A DNA stretch of 64,000 nt. It comes from Dechloromonas denitrificans (GTDB taxonomy: Bacteria; Pseudomonadota; Gammaproteobacteria; Burkholderiales; Rhodocyclaceae). Below, in pieces: positions 18,729-30,665 of the stretch. Positions within the stretch are counted from its first letter, which is position 1, and each line of letters opens with the position of its first letter. The DNA lies in NCBI RefSeq assembly GCF_020510685.1, contig NZ_CP075185.1, positions 682,001 through 746,000 on the forward strand. Direction: 5' to 3'. Below the pieces are notes generated by a model. The model did not search any database and had not been told where the DNA came from. It saw nothing but the letters and a program-made list of their open reading frames with translations. The translations under genes were made by a program, and so were the position numbers.

Positions 18729-19958
18729 ATGAGCAGGGATAACAAGGATCTGGTTGTCGGTCTGGATATCGGGACGTCGAAAATCGTCGCGCTGGTCGCC
18801 GAGATCAACCAGGAAGGCCAATTGAACGTCATCGGCATGGGTTCGCAGGATTCGCGCGGCCTGAAAAAGGGCGTCGTGGTGAACATCGAGGAAACGGTGC
18901 ACACCATCAGCCGGGTCATTCAGGAAGTCGAGCTGATGGCCGACTGCAAGGTCAAGGATGTGTACACCGGGATTGCTGGCAGCCACATCAAGAGCTTCAA
19001 CTCGAACGGCATGGTGGCGATCAAGGACAAGGAAGTGACGCAGAGCGACGTCGAGCGCGTCATCGAGACCGCCAAGGCGATGCCCATCCCGGCCGATCAG
19101 GAAATCCTGCACATCCTCACCCAGGAATTCGTCATCGACGGCCAGGACGGCATCCGCGAGCCGATCGGCATGAGCGGCATGCGTCTCGAAGTGAAGACGC
19201 ATATCGTTACCGGCGCCATCTCGGCCGCCCAGAACATCGTCAAGTGCGTCCGCCGTTGCGGCCTGGAAGTCAACGACCTGGTGCTCCAGCCGCTGGCTTC
19301 GAGCTACGCCGTGCTTTCCGAAGACGAGAAGGATCTTGGCGTTTGCCTGATCGACATCGGCGGCGGCACGACCGACATCGCGGTGTGGACGCAGGGCGCC
19401 ATCCGCCATACCTCGGTGATTCCGATTGCCGGCGACCAGGTCACCAACGATATCGCCATGGCGCTGCGCACGCCGACCCGCGAAGCCGAGGACATCAAGT
19501 GCAAGTACGGCTGCGCGCTGTCGCAACTGGCCGATGTCTCGGACAGTCTCGATGTCGCCGGGGTGGACGACCGGCCGAGCCGCAAGTTGAGCCGCCGGGC
19601 GCTGGCCGATGTGATCCAGCCGCGCGTCGAAGAGCTTTACGAGTTGATCCAGAACGAACTGCGCCGGGCCGGCTTCGAGGAAGTGCTGTCGTCGGGCATC
19701 GTCCTGACCGGCGGGGCCAGCGTCATGCCGGGCATGGTCGAGCTGGGCGAGGAAATTTTTCATATGCCGGTCCGGCTCGGCAACCCGAAATACACCGGCA
19801 GTCTGGCCGATGTCGTGCAGAGCCCGCATTTTTCGGCGGCCTACGGCCTGCTGCTCGAGGCCCAGGCGCAGCGCAAGCGGGGCCAGAAGATCCAGGAAAA
19901 GCAGGGCTTCATGGATGTCTTCGAAGGCATGAAGTCGTGGTTTGCCAAGAATTTTTGA
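18729..19958 (+). CDS. ftsA: FtsA, actin-like divisome protein
   Basis: The 409-residue protein tethers FtsZ to the membrane. The actin-type ATP motifs VGLDIGTSKIVALVAE and IDIGGGTTDIAVW are visible, with GIVLTGG further on. The last residues (FMDVFEGMKSWFAKNF) form the amphipathic membrane-targeting helix. I start at ATG 18729, preceded by a GA-rich SD (GAGGGGAAGG) and four bases after the ftsQ stop, instead of an in-frame ATG inside ftsQ. Confidence 0.96.
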   Translation: MSRDNKDLVVGLDIGTSKIVALVAEINQEGQLNVIGMGSQDSRGLKKGVVVNIEETVHTISRVIQEVELMADCKVKDVYTGIAGSHIKSFNSNGMVAIKDKEVTQSDVERVIETAKAMPIPADQEILHILTQEFVIDGQDGIREPIGMSGMRLEVKTHIVTGAISAAQNIVKCVRRCGLEVNDLVLQPLASSYAVLSEDEKDLGVCLIDIGGGTTDIAVWTQGAIRHTSVIPIAGDQVTNDIAMALRTPTREAEDIKCKYGCALSQLADVSDSLDVAGVDDRPSRKLSRRALADVIQPRVEELYELIQNELRRAGFEEVLSSGIVLTGGASVMPGMVELGEEIFHMPVRLGNPKYTGSLADVVQSPHFSAAYGLLLEAQAQRKRGQKIQEKQGFMDVFEGMKSWFAKNF

Positions 19959-19993
19959 TTTGTTTTTGACCAGTTTTTTCAGAGGAGGTAGTT

Positions 19994-21181
19994 ATGTTTG
20001 AAATTATCGAGAAAGACGAGGAATCCGGCACCATCATCAAGGTGTTCGGAGTTGGTGGGGCCGGTGGCAATGCCATCGAGCACATGATCCACGAAGGCGT
20101 GAACGGCGTTGAGTTCATTGCCGCCAATACCGATGCCCAGGCGCTCAGCCGCAATGCCGCCCCGAGCAAGCTGTCGCTCGGCAAGACCGGCCTCGGTGCC
20201 GGCGCCAAACCGGAAAAGGGTCAGGAAGCTGCCCAGGCGCATCGCGACGACATCCGCGCGACGCTGCAAGGCGCCCATATGGCCTTCATCACCGCCGGTA
20301 TGGGCGGCGGTACGGGGACCGGCGCGGCACCGGTGGTCGCCGAGATCGCCCGCGAAATGGGCATCCTGACCGTCGGCGTGGTGACCAAGCCGTTCAGTTT
20401 CGAAGGCAACAAGCGGATGAAGGCGGCCGAAGCCGGCATCGCCGAATTCGCCAAGCACGTCGATTCGCTGATCGTCATCCTCAATGACAAGCTGATGGAA
20501 GTCATGGGCGACGATGCCGATGTCGACGATTGTTTCAAGGCGGCTGACGATGTGCTGAAAAACGCCGTCGGCGGCATTGCCGAAATCATTACCTACCCGG
20601 GCCTGGTCAACGTCGACTTCGAAGACGTCCGCACGGTGATGGGTGAAATGGGCCGCGCCATGATGGGTTCGGCCGCTGCCGCCGGGGTCGACCGGGCGCG
20701 CATCGCCGCCGAGCAGGCCGTTGCCTCGCCGCTGCTGGAAGGCGTCAACCTGTCCGGCGCCAAGGGCGTGCTGGTCAATATCACCGCCTCGAAGGGCGGC
20801 CTCAAGATGAAGGAAGTCAATGAAGTGATGAATACCGTCAAGGCCTTCGCGGCCGACGACGCACACATCATCTTCGGTGCGGTGTACGACGAACTGATGG
20901 GCGATGCGCTGCGCGTCACCGTCGTCGCCACCGGTCTCGGCCAGGCTGCCGCTGCGCGCGGCCGCCAGACCTTCGAAGTGATCAACACGCCGGTCGTCCA
21001 GGCGCAGGCCACCGGTACGCACGATGCCATCGGCTTCTCCAGCGGCCCGGCGATCGACTACAACCAGATCGCCGACGTTCCGGCTGTCGTGCGCAAGCGC
21101 AATGTGACAGTCGAAGCGCTGGCCAACAGCGGTGTCGACCGTTACGACATTCCGGCTTTCCTGCGCAAGCAGGCGGATTGA
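19994..21181 (+). CDS. ftsZ: FtsZ, tubulin-like GTPase of the division ring
   Basis: The 395-residue protein has the GTP-binding loop [14 protein letters not shown] near residues 104-117, the T7 synergy loop in the segment [11 protein letters not shown], and the conserved C-terminal peptide [12 protein letters not shown] that binds FtsA/ZipA-type partners. A perfect SD (AGAGGAGGT) stands before the ATG, stronger than those of its neighbours, as expected for the most abundant divisome protein. Confidence 0.97.
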   Translation: MFEIIEKDEESGTIIKVFGVGGAGGNAIEHMIHEGVNGVEFIAANTDAQALSRNAAPSKLSLGKTGLGAGAKPEKGQEAAQAHRDDIRATLQGAHMAFITAGMGGGTGTGAAPVVAEIAREMGILTVGVVTKPFSFEGNKRMKAAEAGIAEFAKHVDSLIVILNDKLMEVMGDDADVDDCFKAADDVLKNAVGGIAEIITYPGLVNVDFEDVRTVMGEMGRAMMGSAAAAGVDRARIAAEQAVASPLLEGVNLSGAKGVLVNITASKGGLKMKEVNEVMNTVKAFAADDAHIIFGAVYDELMGDALRVTVVATGLGQAAAARGRQTFEVINTPVVQAQATGTHDAIGFSSGPAIDYNQIADVPAVVRKRNVTVEALANSGVDRYDIPAFLRKQAD

Positions 21182-21210
21182 TGTAACAAAAACTCTCTCT
21201 GAAAAAGGGT

Positions 21211-21239
21211 GGCGTCACGTTGTGTTACAATGTGACGCC
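21211..21239 (+). promoter_or_regulatory. palindrome with extended -10 box before lpxC
   Basis: GGCGTCACGTTGT (21211-21223) pairs with ACAATGTGACGCC (21227-21239) with one G-U pair around a 3-base loop. Inside it sits TGTTACAAT (21223-21231), an extended -10 box (TGn then TACAAT), 32 bases before the lpxC ATG; no good -35 is seen. The element could be an lpxC promoter overlapped by a palindromic operator, or a weak hairpin after ftsZ without a T-run. Confidence 0.55.
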
Positions 21240-21263
21240 TTCCCCAATCAATCAAGCACTTAC

Positions 21264-22178
21264 ATGCTCAAGCAACGTACGCTCAAGACTATTATCCGCG
21301 CCTCCGGCGTTGGCCTGCATGGTGGCGTCAAGGTCAATATGGCCCTGCGTCCGGCCGCCCCGGATACCGGTATCGTCTTTCGTCGCGTCGATTTGCCCGA
21401 GCCGCTGGATATACGCGCAGACGCCTTCATGGTCGGCGATACCCGCATGTGCTCCTGTCTGGAAAAGGACGGGGTCAAGGTTGGCACCATCGAGCATCTG
21501 ATGTCGGCTTTTGCCGGCTTGGGTATCGATAACGCCTGGGTCGATCTGGATGCGCCGGAAGTGCCCATCCTCGATGGCTCGGCTGCACCGTTCGTCTTCC
21601 TGATCCAGTCGGCTGGCATCGAAGAACAGAACGCCGCCAAGAAATTCATCCGTGTCACCCATCCCATCGAAGTTCGCGATGGCGACAAGTGGGCGCGTTT
21701 CGAGCCCTATGACGGTTATCGTCTGGCTTTCTCCATCGTTTTCAATCATCCGGCCATCGACAAGTCGGCGCAAAAAGCCGAAATCGATTTCGCCGAGCAG
21801 TCCTACACCCGCGAAGTGGCGCGGGCCCGCACCTTCGGTTTTATGCAGGAAGTCGAATACCTGCGGGAAAACGGCCTGGCCCTCGGTGGCGGTCTGGAAA
21901 ACGCGATCGTTCTCGACGAATTCCGTGTCCTCAACCAGGACGGCCTGCGTTACGGCGACGAGTTCGTCAAACACAAGATTCTCGACGCCATCGGCGACCT
22001 CTATCTGCTCGGTCACCCGCTGCTTGCCGCCTATTCGTCGCACAAGGGCGGCCATGCGCTGAACAATCAACTGGCCCGCGAACTGCTCGAACACCAGGAA
22101 TCCTGGGAGCTGGTCACCTTCGAAAAAGCTGAGCGCGCCCCGGCCGGCGTTACCCGCTGGCTCAACCAGCCGGCCTAA
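21264..22178 (+). CDS. lpxC: LpxC, UDP-3-O-acyl-GlcNAc deacetylase
   Basis: The 304-residue zinc enzyme performs the committed step of lipid A synthesis. It starts MLKQRTLK, has the zinc-site segment [13 protein letters not shown] and the later [14 protein letters not shown] with the second His and the Asp ligand. Length matches E. coli LpxC. ATG 21264 gives the standard N-terminus, although the frame is open further upstream. It follows ftsZ as in E. coli, but is apparently served by its own promoter. Confidence 0.96.
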   Translation: MLKQRTLKTIIRASGVGLHGGVKVNMALRPAAPDTGIVFRRVDLPEPLDIRADAFMVGDTRMCSCLEKDGVKVGTIEHLMSAFAGLGIDNAWVDLDAPEVPILDGSAAPFVFLIQSAGIEEQNAAKKFIRVTHPIEVRDGDKWARFEPYDGYRLAFSIVFNHPAIDKSAQKAEIDFAEQSYTREVARARTFGFMQEVEYLRENGLALGGGLENAIVLDEFRVLNQDGLRYGDEFVKHKILDAIGDLYLLGHPLLAAYSSHKGGHALNNQLARELLEHQESWELVTFEKAERAPAGVTRWLNQPA

Positions 22179-22184
22179 ACGGCG

Positions 22185-22373
22185 ATGTGGCTGCTGCGTC
22201 TGCTGGCAGTCATCCTCATTCTGGCCATCGGTGCCGGTTTTCTGGTCTATGCCCTGAGCGGCAACCGCTGGTATCTGGCGCTCTCCTGGCGACTTCTTCG
22301 CTACGGAATTGTCTTTGCGCTGATCATTTTTGCCCTGATGATCATCGAGCGCGTTGCCGTCATTCCCGTATAG
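22185..22373 (+). CDS. small hypothetical membrane protein
   Basis: This 62-residue product has no recognised function. It consists of two hydrophobic segments (about 3-25 and 38-60) joined by a short basic loop (GNRWYLALSWRLLRYG). It starts six bases after the lpxC stop, so it is probably translated from the lpxC transcript. Its last 14 bases overlap the end of dciA on the opposite strand. Confidence 0.6.
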   Translation: MWLLRLLAVILILAIGAGFLVYALSGNRWYLALSWRLLRYGIVFALIIFALMIIERVAVIPV

Positions 22374-22794
22374 CGGCGCGCTTCAACAAGGTGTCGAGGG
22401 CGGCACGCAAGGGACCGTTCGGCAGGCTGTCGGTAGTCGCCCGCAACACCAGGCAAGCCGATGCCGAGAGCGGTTTTACGGTTGAACTTGTTGATTGGTA
22501 AGGAATTTGCCGGGGTTGAACTTTTACGTCCAGGCCGTTACACTCCGGTCCTCCTTTAGATAACTCGTCGCACAAACGCTGGCCCATCTGGCGAATCTTA
22601 GTAGCGACCGCGCCGTTATCGGCGTGGATAACGATTTGTCCCAACTTGTAATTCGCAACGTGAGCTGCGTAGCGCAACCCCGCCGGGGCAATCGCTTCGA
22701 AGCGCCGTGAGAGCTTGAGCAACAGCCGTGCATGGACCATCAGCTTGCCGGCGGCAGCATCGCTGTCGAGATATTGCTCTGGTCCTTTGTACAT
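22360..22794 (-). CDS. dciA: DUF721/DciA-family protein
   Basis: The 144-residue protein has the DUF721 pattern: an N-terminal helical lead (ARLLLKLSRRFEAIAPAG) followed by a small KH-like domain (VANYKLGQIVIHADNGAVATKIRQM). DciA proteins help load the replicative helicase in bacteria without DnaC. The gene usually lies near secA and an M23 peptidase gene, as here. I favour the ATG at 22794; a longer frame reaches 22857 but would overlap the peptidase gene. Only ten bases separate this start from the divergent peptidase start. Confidence 0.8.
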   Translation of the reverse strand: MYKGPEQYLDSDAAAGKLMVHARLLLKLSRRFEAIAPAGLRYAAHVANYKLGQIVIHADNGAVATKIRQMGQRLCDELSKGGPECNGLDVKVQPRQIPYQSTSSTVKPLSASACLVLRATTDSLPNGPLRAALDTLLKRAAIRE

Positions 22795-22804
22795 AGGAGG
22801 TTCC

Positions 22805-23725
22805 GTGCAGATTATTCTGGTTTCGCGCCATTTGAAGGCGGCACGAACAATCACCATTATGCCTCGTCACGTGCTGATGGTGTTTGCCGCTTTTTTCATT
22901 CTGGTCTTGTCGTCATCGGCCCTGATCTCTTGGCTGTCTGTCCATTTCCGTTTGCCGATCGTTGAAAACCTGATGCTTTCCCTGCAGCAGCAGGAATCCA
23001 GGAAGGTCCATGACTATCTGAGCAACAATCTCCAATTGATGGCAACCCGCCTCGGCGAATTGCAGGCCAAGGTTTTGCAACTCGACAGCCTGGGTGAGCG
23101 CCTGTCCGGACTGGCTGGCGATAAGCCGCCGACGCCGGCGGCGAAAGCGAAGGATGCCCAGGGCGGCCCATTTTTGCCCGCCCCGCTGAGTACCGAAGCA
23201 TTGCAGCAGGAAATCAACCGGCTGGCCGCTGTCGTCGAGACCAAGACCGACGAGTTGAGTTTCCTTGAAGCCCGCCTGCTCGAAAAACGAGTGAAGGATC
23301 GCCTGTTGCCGACCACGCTGCCGGTCAAGGACGCTTTTTTCGGCTCCCCGTTCGGCTACCGGCAAGATCCGATCGCCGGCTTGCGGGCGATGCACGAAGG
23401 GATCGATTTCATTGCCCCTCCCGGTACGCCGATCGTCGCCGCGGCCGACGGGGTGATCGTTTCCGCCGAATACCATCCGGAGTTCGGCAACATGGTCGAC
23501 ATCGATCACGGCGCCGGCCTGACTTCCCGCTATGCCCACATGTCGCGCCTTGACGTCGAGACCGGCCGGATGGTCAAGGGGGGCGAGCGGATCGGCGCAC
23601 TCGGCAATACCGGCCGGTCGACCGGTCCGCATCTGCATTTCGAAGTACGGATGCTCGGCGTTGCCCAGAATCCGGCCCTGTTTCTGAAGCAGGGGCAGGA
23701 ATTTGCGCAAATCAAACATCGCTAG
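22805..23725 (+). CDS. M23-family (LytM-like) peptidase, membrane-anchored
   Basis: The 306-residue protein starts at GTG 22805 behind a perfect AGGAGG (22795-22800). A membrane segment (about 25-47) is followed by a coiled-coil region and a C-terminal LytM domain with the zinc ligand motif HEGIDF and the catalytic HLHFEV. Such proteins cut peptidoglycan cross-links or, if inactive, activate amidases; the zinc residues are intact here. A Pro/Ala-rich linker sits near residue 115. Confidence 0.88.
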   Translation: MQIILVSRHLKAARTITIMPRHVLMVFAAFFILVLSSSALISWLSVHFRLPIVENLMLSLQQQESRKVHDYLSNNLQLMATRLGELQAKVLQLDSLGERLSGLAGDKPPTPAAKAKDAQGGPFLPAPLSTEALQQEINRLAAVVETKTDELSFLEARLLEKRVKDRLLPTTLPVKDAFFGSPFGYRQDPIAGLRAMHEGIDFIAPPGTPIVAAADGVIVSAEYHPEFGNMVDIDHGAGLTSRYAHMSRLDVETGRMVKGGERIGALGNTGRSTGPHLHFEVRMLGVAQNPALFLKQGQEFAQIKHR

Positions 23726-23778
23726 GGTGCTTGGCTCAATGCCTTGATTTAGGTCGTCGTCGTCGTATCGGGGCGGCA

Positions 23779-23787
23779 TGCTAGAAT
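23779..23787 (+). promoter_or_regulatory. extended -10 promoter of secA
   Basis: TGCTAGAAT is an extended -10 box (TGn followed by TAGAAT), 41 bases before the secA ATG. No good -35 is seen at 16-18 bases; the upstream sequence is a run of GTC/TCG triplets. Extended -10 boxes can work without a -35. Confidence 0.5.
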
Positions 23788-23827
23788 CCCGCCTTTGCCG
23801 CACCCTGCGCCCACCTACTCGATCGCG

Positions 23828-26536
<2,709 letters not shown>

Positions 26537-26541
26537 TCCCC

Positions 26542-26571
26542 CAAGGCACCCACGCGGTGCCTTGATGCTTT
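26542..26571 (+). terminator. hairpin after secA
   Basis: CAAGGCACC (26542-26550) pairs with GGTGCCTTG (26556-26564) around a 5-base loop, followed by ATGCTTTT. The short T-run makes it a moderate terminator directly before argJ. Confidence 0.65.
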
Positions 26572-26583
26572 TGGAGCAATGAA

Positions 26584-27810
26584 ATGCCTGTCAATTACGC
26601 CACCCCTGCCGCCGATCAGCTTTTTCCGGTCGCTGGCGTCCGCCTCGGTGTCGCCGAGGCCGAAATCCGCAAAAAAAATCGCCGTGACCTGACGCTGGTC
26701 GCGCTCGATGCCGGCTGCACGGTGGCTGGCGTGTTCACGCTGAACCGTTTTTGCGCCGCGCCGGTGCAGCTGTGCCGCAACCATCTGGCCGGCGGCCAGG
26801 AAATCCGGGCGCTGGTCATCAATACCGGTATCGCCAATGCCGGAACCGGCGAGCCTGGCCGGCAGGCGGCGCAAGCGACCTGCGAGGCGGTCGGCGCCCT
26901 GTGCGGCATCGCCGCCGAGCAGGTGCTGCCGTTCTCGACCGGGGTGATTCTCGAAGCATTGCCGGTCGACCGCATCAAGGCCGGCCTGCCGGCCGCCCAG
27001 GCCGATCTGAAGGCCGACAACTGGCACGCCGCGGCACACGGCATCATGACCACCGACACCGTGGCCAAGGCCGCTTCGCGCCGGCTCGTGGTCGGCGGCA
27101 AGACGGTCACCATCACCGGCATTTCGAAGGGCGCCGGGATGATCAAGCCGAACATGGCGACTATGCTCGGTTTCCTCGCGACCGATGCCGGCATTGCCCA
27201 GCCGCTGCTCGACAGTCTGGTCAAGGAAGCCGCCGATTCTTCGTTCAATTGCATCACCGTCGATGGCGACACCTCGACCAACGATTCCTGGGTGATGATC
27301 GCCAGCGGCCAGTCTGGCGCCCGCTTTGCCAGCCCGAGCGATGCCGGCTGGGCCGAAGTCAAGGCTGCCATCATCGCGGTTTCGGTCGAACTGGCTCAGG
27401 CCATCGTCCGCGACGGCGAGGGCGCCACCAAGTTCATCACCGTTGCCGTCGAAGGCGGCAAGGACGTTGAGGAATGCCGCAAGGTCGGCTACGCCATCGG
27501 TCATTCGCCGCTGGTCAAGACCGCCTTCTTCGCCTCCGATCCGAATCTCGGGCGCATTCTGGCGGCCATCGGCTATGCCGGCATTGCCGATCTCGATGTC
27601 GATGGTGTCAAGGTCTGGCTCGACGACGTGCTGGTCGCCGAGAACGGCGGCCGGGCCGCGGCCTACGTCGAAGAGGACGGGGCGCGGGTGATGGCCCAGG
27701 CCGAAATCACGGTACGCGTCGATCTCGGACGCGGCGCGGCCCGGGCGACTGTTTATACCTGCGACTTCTCCTACGACTACGTGAAGATCAACGCCGACTA
27801 CCGCAGCTGA
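26584..27810 (+). CDS. argJ: ArgJ, ornithine/glutamate N-acetyltransferase
   Basis: The 408-residue precursor cuts itself into two chains at the Ala-Thr bond of NMATMLGF, with Thr193 as nucleophile. It moves the acetyl group from N-acetylornithine to glutamate in arginine synthesis. Other family marks are KGAGMIKPN and the C-terminal [16 protein letters not shown]. The stop shares one base with the next gene. Confidence 0.95.
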   Translation: MPVNYATPAADQLFPVAGVRLGVAEAEIRKKNRRDLTLVALDAGCTVAGVFTLNRFCAAPVQLCRNHLAGGQEIRALVINTGIANAGTGEPGRQAAQATCEAVGALCGIAAEQVLPFSTGVILEALPVDRIKAGLPAAQADLKADNWHAAAHGIMTTDTVAKAASRRLVVGGKTVTITGISKGAGMIKPNMATMLGFLATDAGIAQPLLDSLVKEAADSSFNCITVDGDTSTNDSWVMIASGQSGARFASPSDAGWAEVKAAIIAVSVELAQAIVRDGEGATKFITVAVEGGKDVEECRKVGYAIGHSPLVKTAFFASDPNLGRILAAIGYAGIADLDVDGVKVWLDDVLVAENGGRAAAYVEEDGARVMAQAEITVRVDLGRGAARATVYTCDFSYDYVKINADYRS

Positions 27811-28922
27811 TGACCGACATCCGCCGCGACCTGGCCAGGAATACCCTGGCCATTTTCTTCATCCTCGGGCTGATCGGCCTGTCGTTGTGGGTGTTGCGGC
27901 CGTTTCTCGCGGCCACGGTGTGGGCGACGATGATCGTCGTCGCCACCTGGCCGTTGTTTCTTGGCCTGGAAGCGCGCCTGCGCGGGCGCCGGGCGCCGGC
28001 CGTCGCGCTAATGACGCTGGCCATGCTGCTGCTATTGGTGCTCCCGCTGTGGCTGGCCATCGATACCATTTTCGATCATTCCGAGCAGCTGGCCGCAGCC
28101 TTCCGCAATGTCGCCACCAACGGCCTGCCCTTGCCACCCGACTGGGTAGCCGGCCTGCCACTGGTTGGCGGAAAGCTGGCGGTCGTCTGGACGCAACTGG
28201 TGAGCGACGGTTCTGCCGGCCTGGTTGCCAAGGTCGCGCCCTACGCCGCCGATACCGGCAAGTGGATGCTCACTCAGGTCGGCGGCCTGGGCGGCATGTT
28301 GCTGCAGTTTCTGCTGGTCGTGACCATCGCCGCGATTCTGTATTCCGGCGGTGAGAGCGGAGCCCGGATGGCTCGCCGTTTCGGCCGGCGACTGGCCGGC
28401 GAGCGGGGCGAGAACTCGATCATTTTGGCCGGTCAGGCGATTCGCGGCGTGGCCCTCGGCGTCGGCGTCACCGCCATCGTCCAGACGGTGCTCGGCGGCA
28501 TCGGCCTGGCGATTGCCGGAGTGCCCTTCGCCTCGCTGCTCTCGGCGGTCATGCTGATGCTGTGCATTGCCCAGATCGGTCCCAGCCTGATCCTCTTCCC
28601 GGCCGTCGGCTGGATGTACTGGATGGGCGACACCGGCTGGGCGACTTTCCTGCTCGTCTGGAGCGTCGTGGTGGCGACTCTCGACAACTTCCTGCGGCCG
28701 ATGCTGATCAAGAAAGGCGCCGACCTGCCCTTGCTGCTGATTTTCGCCGGGGTCATCGGCGGCATGCTGGGCTTCGGCCTGATCGGTATTTTTGTCGGGC
28801 CGGTCGTGCTGGCCGTGACCTACACGCTGATGCTGGCGTGGATCGAGGACGCCCTGGGCAAGGACGAAGTGCCGGTCCTAGAGGCGGCGCAGCCGGAGCA
28901 TCCGGAACCACCCGCCGGCTAG
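27810..28922 (+). CDS. AI-2E/PerM-family membrane transporter
   Basis: The 370-residue protein has about eight membrane segments and the family pattern of paired N-terminal helices, a long soluble loop (about 75-150) and C-terminal helices with LDNFLRPMLIKKGADLPLLLIFAGVIGG split over the last third. Members are called AI-2E exporters or PerM/YdiK-like; the substrate cannot be told from sequence. The ATG shares one base with the argJ stop. Its end overlaps the methyltransferase gene on the other strand by 45 bases. Confidence 0.85.
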   Translation: MTDIRRDLARNTLAIFFILGLIGLSLWVLRPFLAATVWATMIVVATWPLFLGLEARLRGRRAPAVALMTLAMLLLLVLPLWLAIDTIFDHSEQLAAAFRNVATNGLPLPPDWVAGLPLVGGKLAVVWTQLVSDGSAGLVAKVAPYAADTGKWMLTQVGGLGGMLLQFLLVVTIAAILYSGGESGARMARRFGRRLAGERGENSIILAGQAIRGVALGVGVTAIVQTVLGGIGLAIAGVPFASLLSAVMLMLCIAQIGPSLILFPAVGWMYWMGDTGWATFLLVWSVVVATLDNFLRPMLIKKGADLPLLLIFAGVIGGMLGFGLIGIFVGPVVLAVTYTLMLAWIEDALGKDEVPVLEAAQPEHPEPPAG

Positions 28923-29471
28923 GGCCGGTTGATCGTCTTCGAGCGCCAGTTGCGGCGTTGCGACGAGCAGGTCTTCGAAGACGACATCGAGCCGGGTCGC
29001 CACCCGGCGCAGTACCGGGTTAATCAGGCGGCGGAGCAGCGCCGGCTGGCCGCGCCGGAGGAACTTGTCGAACACCAGCACCTGCCCGCCCGGCCGAACG
29101 ACGCGGGCAATCTCGGCCAAGCAGTCGGCGGGCTCCGGCACGACGGCCAGGATCAGATGCAGTACCGCCATGTCGAAAGCGCCAGCGGCGAACGGCAGGC
29201 GCTGGGCATCGCCCTGTACCGGCTGGAAATCGACTTGTCCGGCCCGTGGCAGAGCACGGCCCAGCATTCCTCGGTTGAGGTCGATCCCGACGTAGTGGTG
29301 TTGCGGCGGCAGGTGGGGCAGGTCGAGACCGGTGCCGACGCCGGCCAGCAACACGCGCCCGGCTTCGGGGCTCAATGCGGCCAGGCTGCGCCGGCGAGCG
29401 GCCAGCGTGGCACCGGCAATCGCCCGGTCGTAGAACGGCGCGATCAGCGTGTAGCTGTGCTTCAGGCTCAA
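28878..29471 (-). CDS. class I SAM-dependent methyltransferase
   Basis: The 197-residue protein has the SAM-binding loop LLAGVGTGLDLPHLP near residues 41-55 and an acidic ribose-binding residue in VGIDLNRGML. It resembles UbiE-like and phospholipid N-methyltransferases, but the substrate is unknown. The start appears to be TTG at 29471, on the apaG stop codon (TTGA); no ATG or GTG gives a sensible N-terminus. It is therefore probably translated by coupling to apaG. Confidence 0.8.
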   Translation of the reverse strand: MSLKHSYTLIAPFYDRAIAGATLAARRRSLAALSPEAGRVLLAGVGTGLDLPHLPPQHHYVGIDLNRGMLGRALPRAGQVDFQPVQGDAQRLPFAAGAFDMAVLHLILAVVPEPADCLAEIARVVRPGGQVLVFDKFLRRGQPALLRRLINPVLRRVATRLDVVFEDLLVATPQLALEDDQPALAGGWFRMLRLRRL

Positions 29472-29851
29472 TGCAGAACGCGCGGCATGGCCAGCGTGAA
29501 TTCGGGAATCTCGGCTTCGAAATGCGTGCCGTCCTCGGCCACCATCTGGTAGGTGCCTTTCATCGTGCCAACCGGGGTGGTCAGCGACGAGCCGCTGGTG
29601 TACTGGAAACTCTCGCCCGGCTTGAGCAGCGGCTGCTTGCCGACGACGCCGAGGCCGCGGACTTCCTGCACTTCGTCGTGGGCGTCGGTGATGATCCAGT
29701 GGCGCGAAACCAGCTGGGCCGGCACTTCGCCGATGTTCTTGATGGTCACGGTGTAGGCGAACAGGTAACGGTTGTCGTCCGGATCGGACTGGTCGGGAAT
29801 GAATTGCGCTACCGGTTGGACTTCGATGCAGTATTTGTTGGAGTCGGGCAT
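29468..29851 (-). CDS. apaG: ApaG-family protein
   Basis: The 127-residue protein has the single FN3-like ApaG domain, with YTVTIKNIG, SRHWIITDA and the glycine-rich VVGKQPLLKPGESFQYTSG. The family is often labelled Co2+/Mg2+ efflux, but its bacterial role is unsettled. The gene is divergent from rpe, 40 bases away. Confidence 0.92.
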   Translation of the reverse strand: MPDSNKYCIEVQPVAQFIPDQSDPDDNRYLFAYTVTIKNIGEVPAQLVSRHWIITDAHDEVQEVRGLGVVGKQPLLKPGESFQYTSGSSLTTPVGTMKGTYQMVAEDGTHFEAEIPEFTLAMPRVLH

Positions 29852-29891
29852 GGGATAATTTCGTCTATCTTTTCTTGATTAGGGAAGCGTC

Positions 29892-30599
29892 ATGTCAGCC
29901 AGAGATTTCATCATCGCACCGAGCCTGCTTTCCGCCAACTTCGCCAAACTCGGCGAAGAGGTAGCCAACGTCATCGCCTCGGGCGCCGACTGGATTCACT
30001 TCGACGTGATGGACAACCATTATGTTCCCAATTTGACGATCGGGCCGCTGGTTTGCGAGGCGATTCGGCCGTGCACCAGTGCGCCGATCGACGTCCATCT
30101 GATGGTCAAGCCGGTCGACCGCATCATTCCCGATTTTGCCAAGGCCGGGGCCAACATCATCACCTTCCACCCGGAAGCTTCGGAGCACGTCGACCGCAGC
30201 CTGTCGCTGATCCGCGATGCCGGCTGCCAGGCCGGCCTGGTTTTCAACCCGGCGACGCCGCTCGACTATATGGAGTACGTCCTCGACAAGGTCGACGTGA
30301 TCCTGCTGATGAGCGTCAATCCCGGTTTCGGCGGGCAGAAATTCATCCCCGGCACGCTGGCCAAGGCCAAACAGGCGCGCGCCCGGCTCGATGCCTATGA
30401 GCAGCAAAGCGGCCGGCGTATTCGCCTGGAGATCGACGGCGGCGTCAATGTCGGCAACATCGCCGAGATCGCCCGGGCCGGCGTCGATGCCTTCGTCGCC
30501 GGTTCGGCCGTCTATGGCGCCGGCAAGGACAGCGACCCGCAGCGTTACAACTCAATCATTGCGGCGCTACGCGCCGAGTTGCTAGCCGTTAGTCGCTAG
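29892..30599 (+). CDS. rpe: ribulose-phosphate 3-epimerase
   Basis: The 235-residue TIM-barrel enzyme interconverts ribulose 5-phosphate and xylulose 5-phosphate. It shows [37 protein letters not shown], and [14 protein letters not shown], all conserved in Rpe. Gene order rpe-gph-trpE is common in betaproteobacteria. The last codons run into a set of degenerate heptamer repeats. Confidence 0.96.
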   Translation: MSARDFIIAPSLLSANFAKLGEEVANVIASGADWIHFDVMDNHYVPNLTIGPLVCEAIRPCTSAPIDVHLMVKPVDRIIPDFAKAGANIITFHPEASEHVDRSLSLIRDAGCQAGLVFNPATPLDYMEYVLDKVDVILLMSVNPGFGGQKFIPGTLAKAKQARARLDAYEQQSGRRIRLEIDGGVNVGNIAEIARAGVDAFVAGSAVYGAGKDSDPQRYNSIIAALRAELLAVSR

Positions 30600-30653
30600 T
30601 CGTTAGCAAAACTCTTGCCGCTGCAACGCTAACCACTACTCATAACTAATGAC
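30588..30653 (+). repeat. degenerate TTAGTC-type heptamers forming a hairpin
   Basis: The end of rpe and the start of the spacer read GTTAGTC GCTAGTC GTTAGC (30588-30607). The opposite arm (30628-30653) holds the inverted, more degenerate version. GTTAGC (30602-30607) pairs exactly with GCTAAC (30628-30633), and TTGC/GCAA pair inside. There is no T-run, so the role is unknown. Confidence 0.5.
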
Positions 30654-30665
30654 TGGCAACTAGAT

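Noticed and set aside
23752..23767. tandem GTC/TCG triplets before secA
   Set aside because: Only about five imperfect units in a high-GC, TCG-rich genome; not convincing as a functional repeat.
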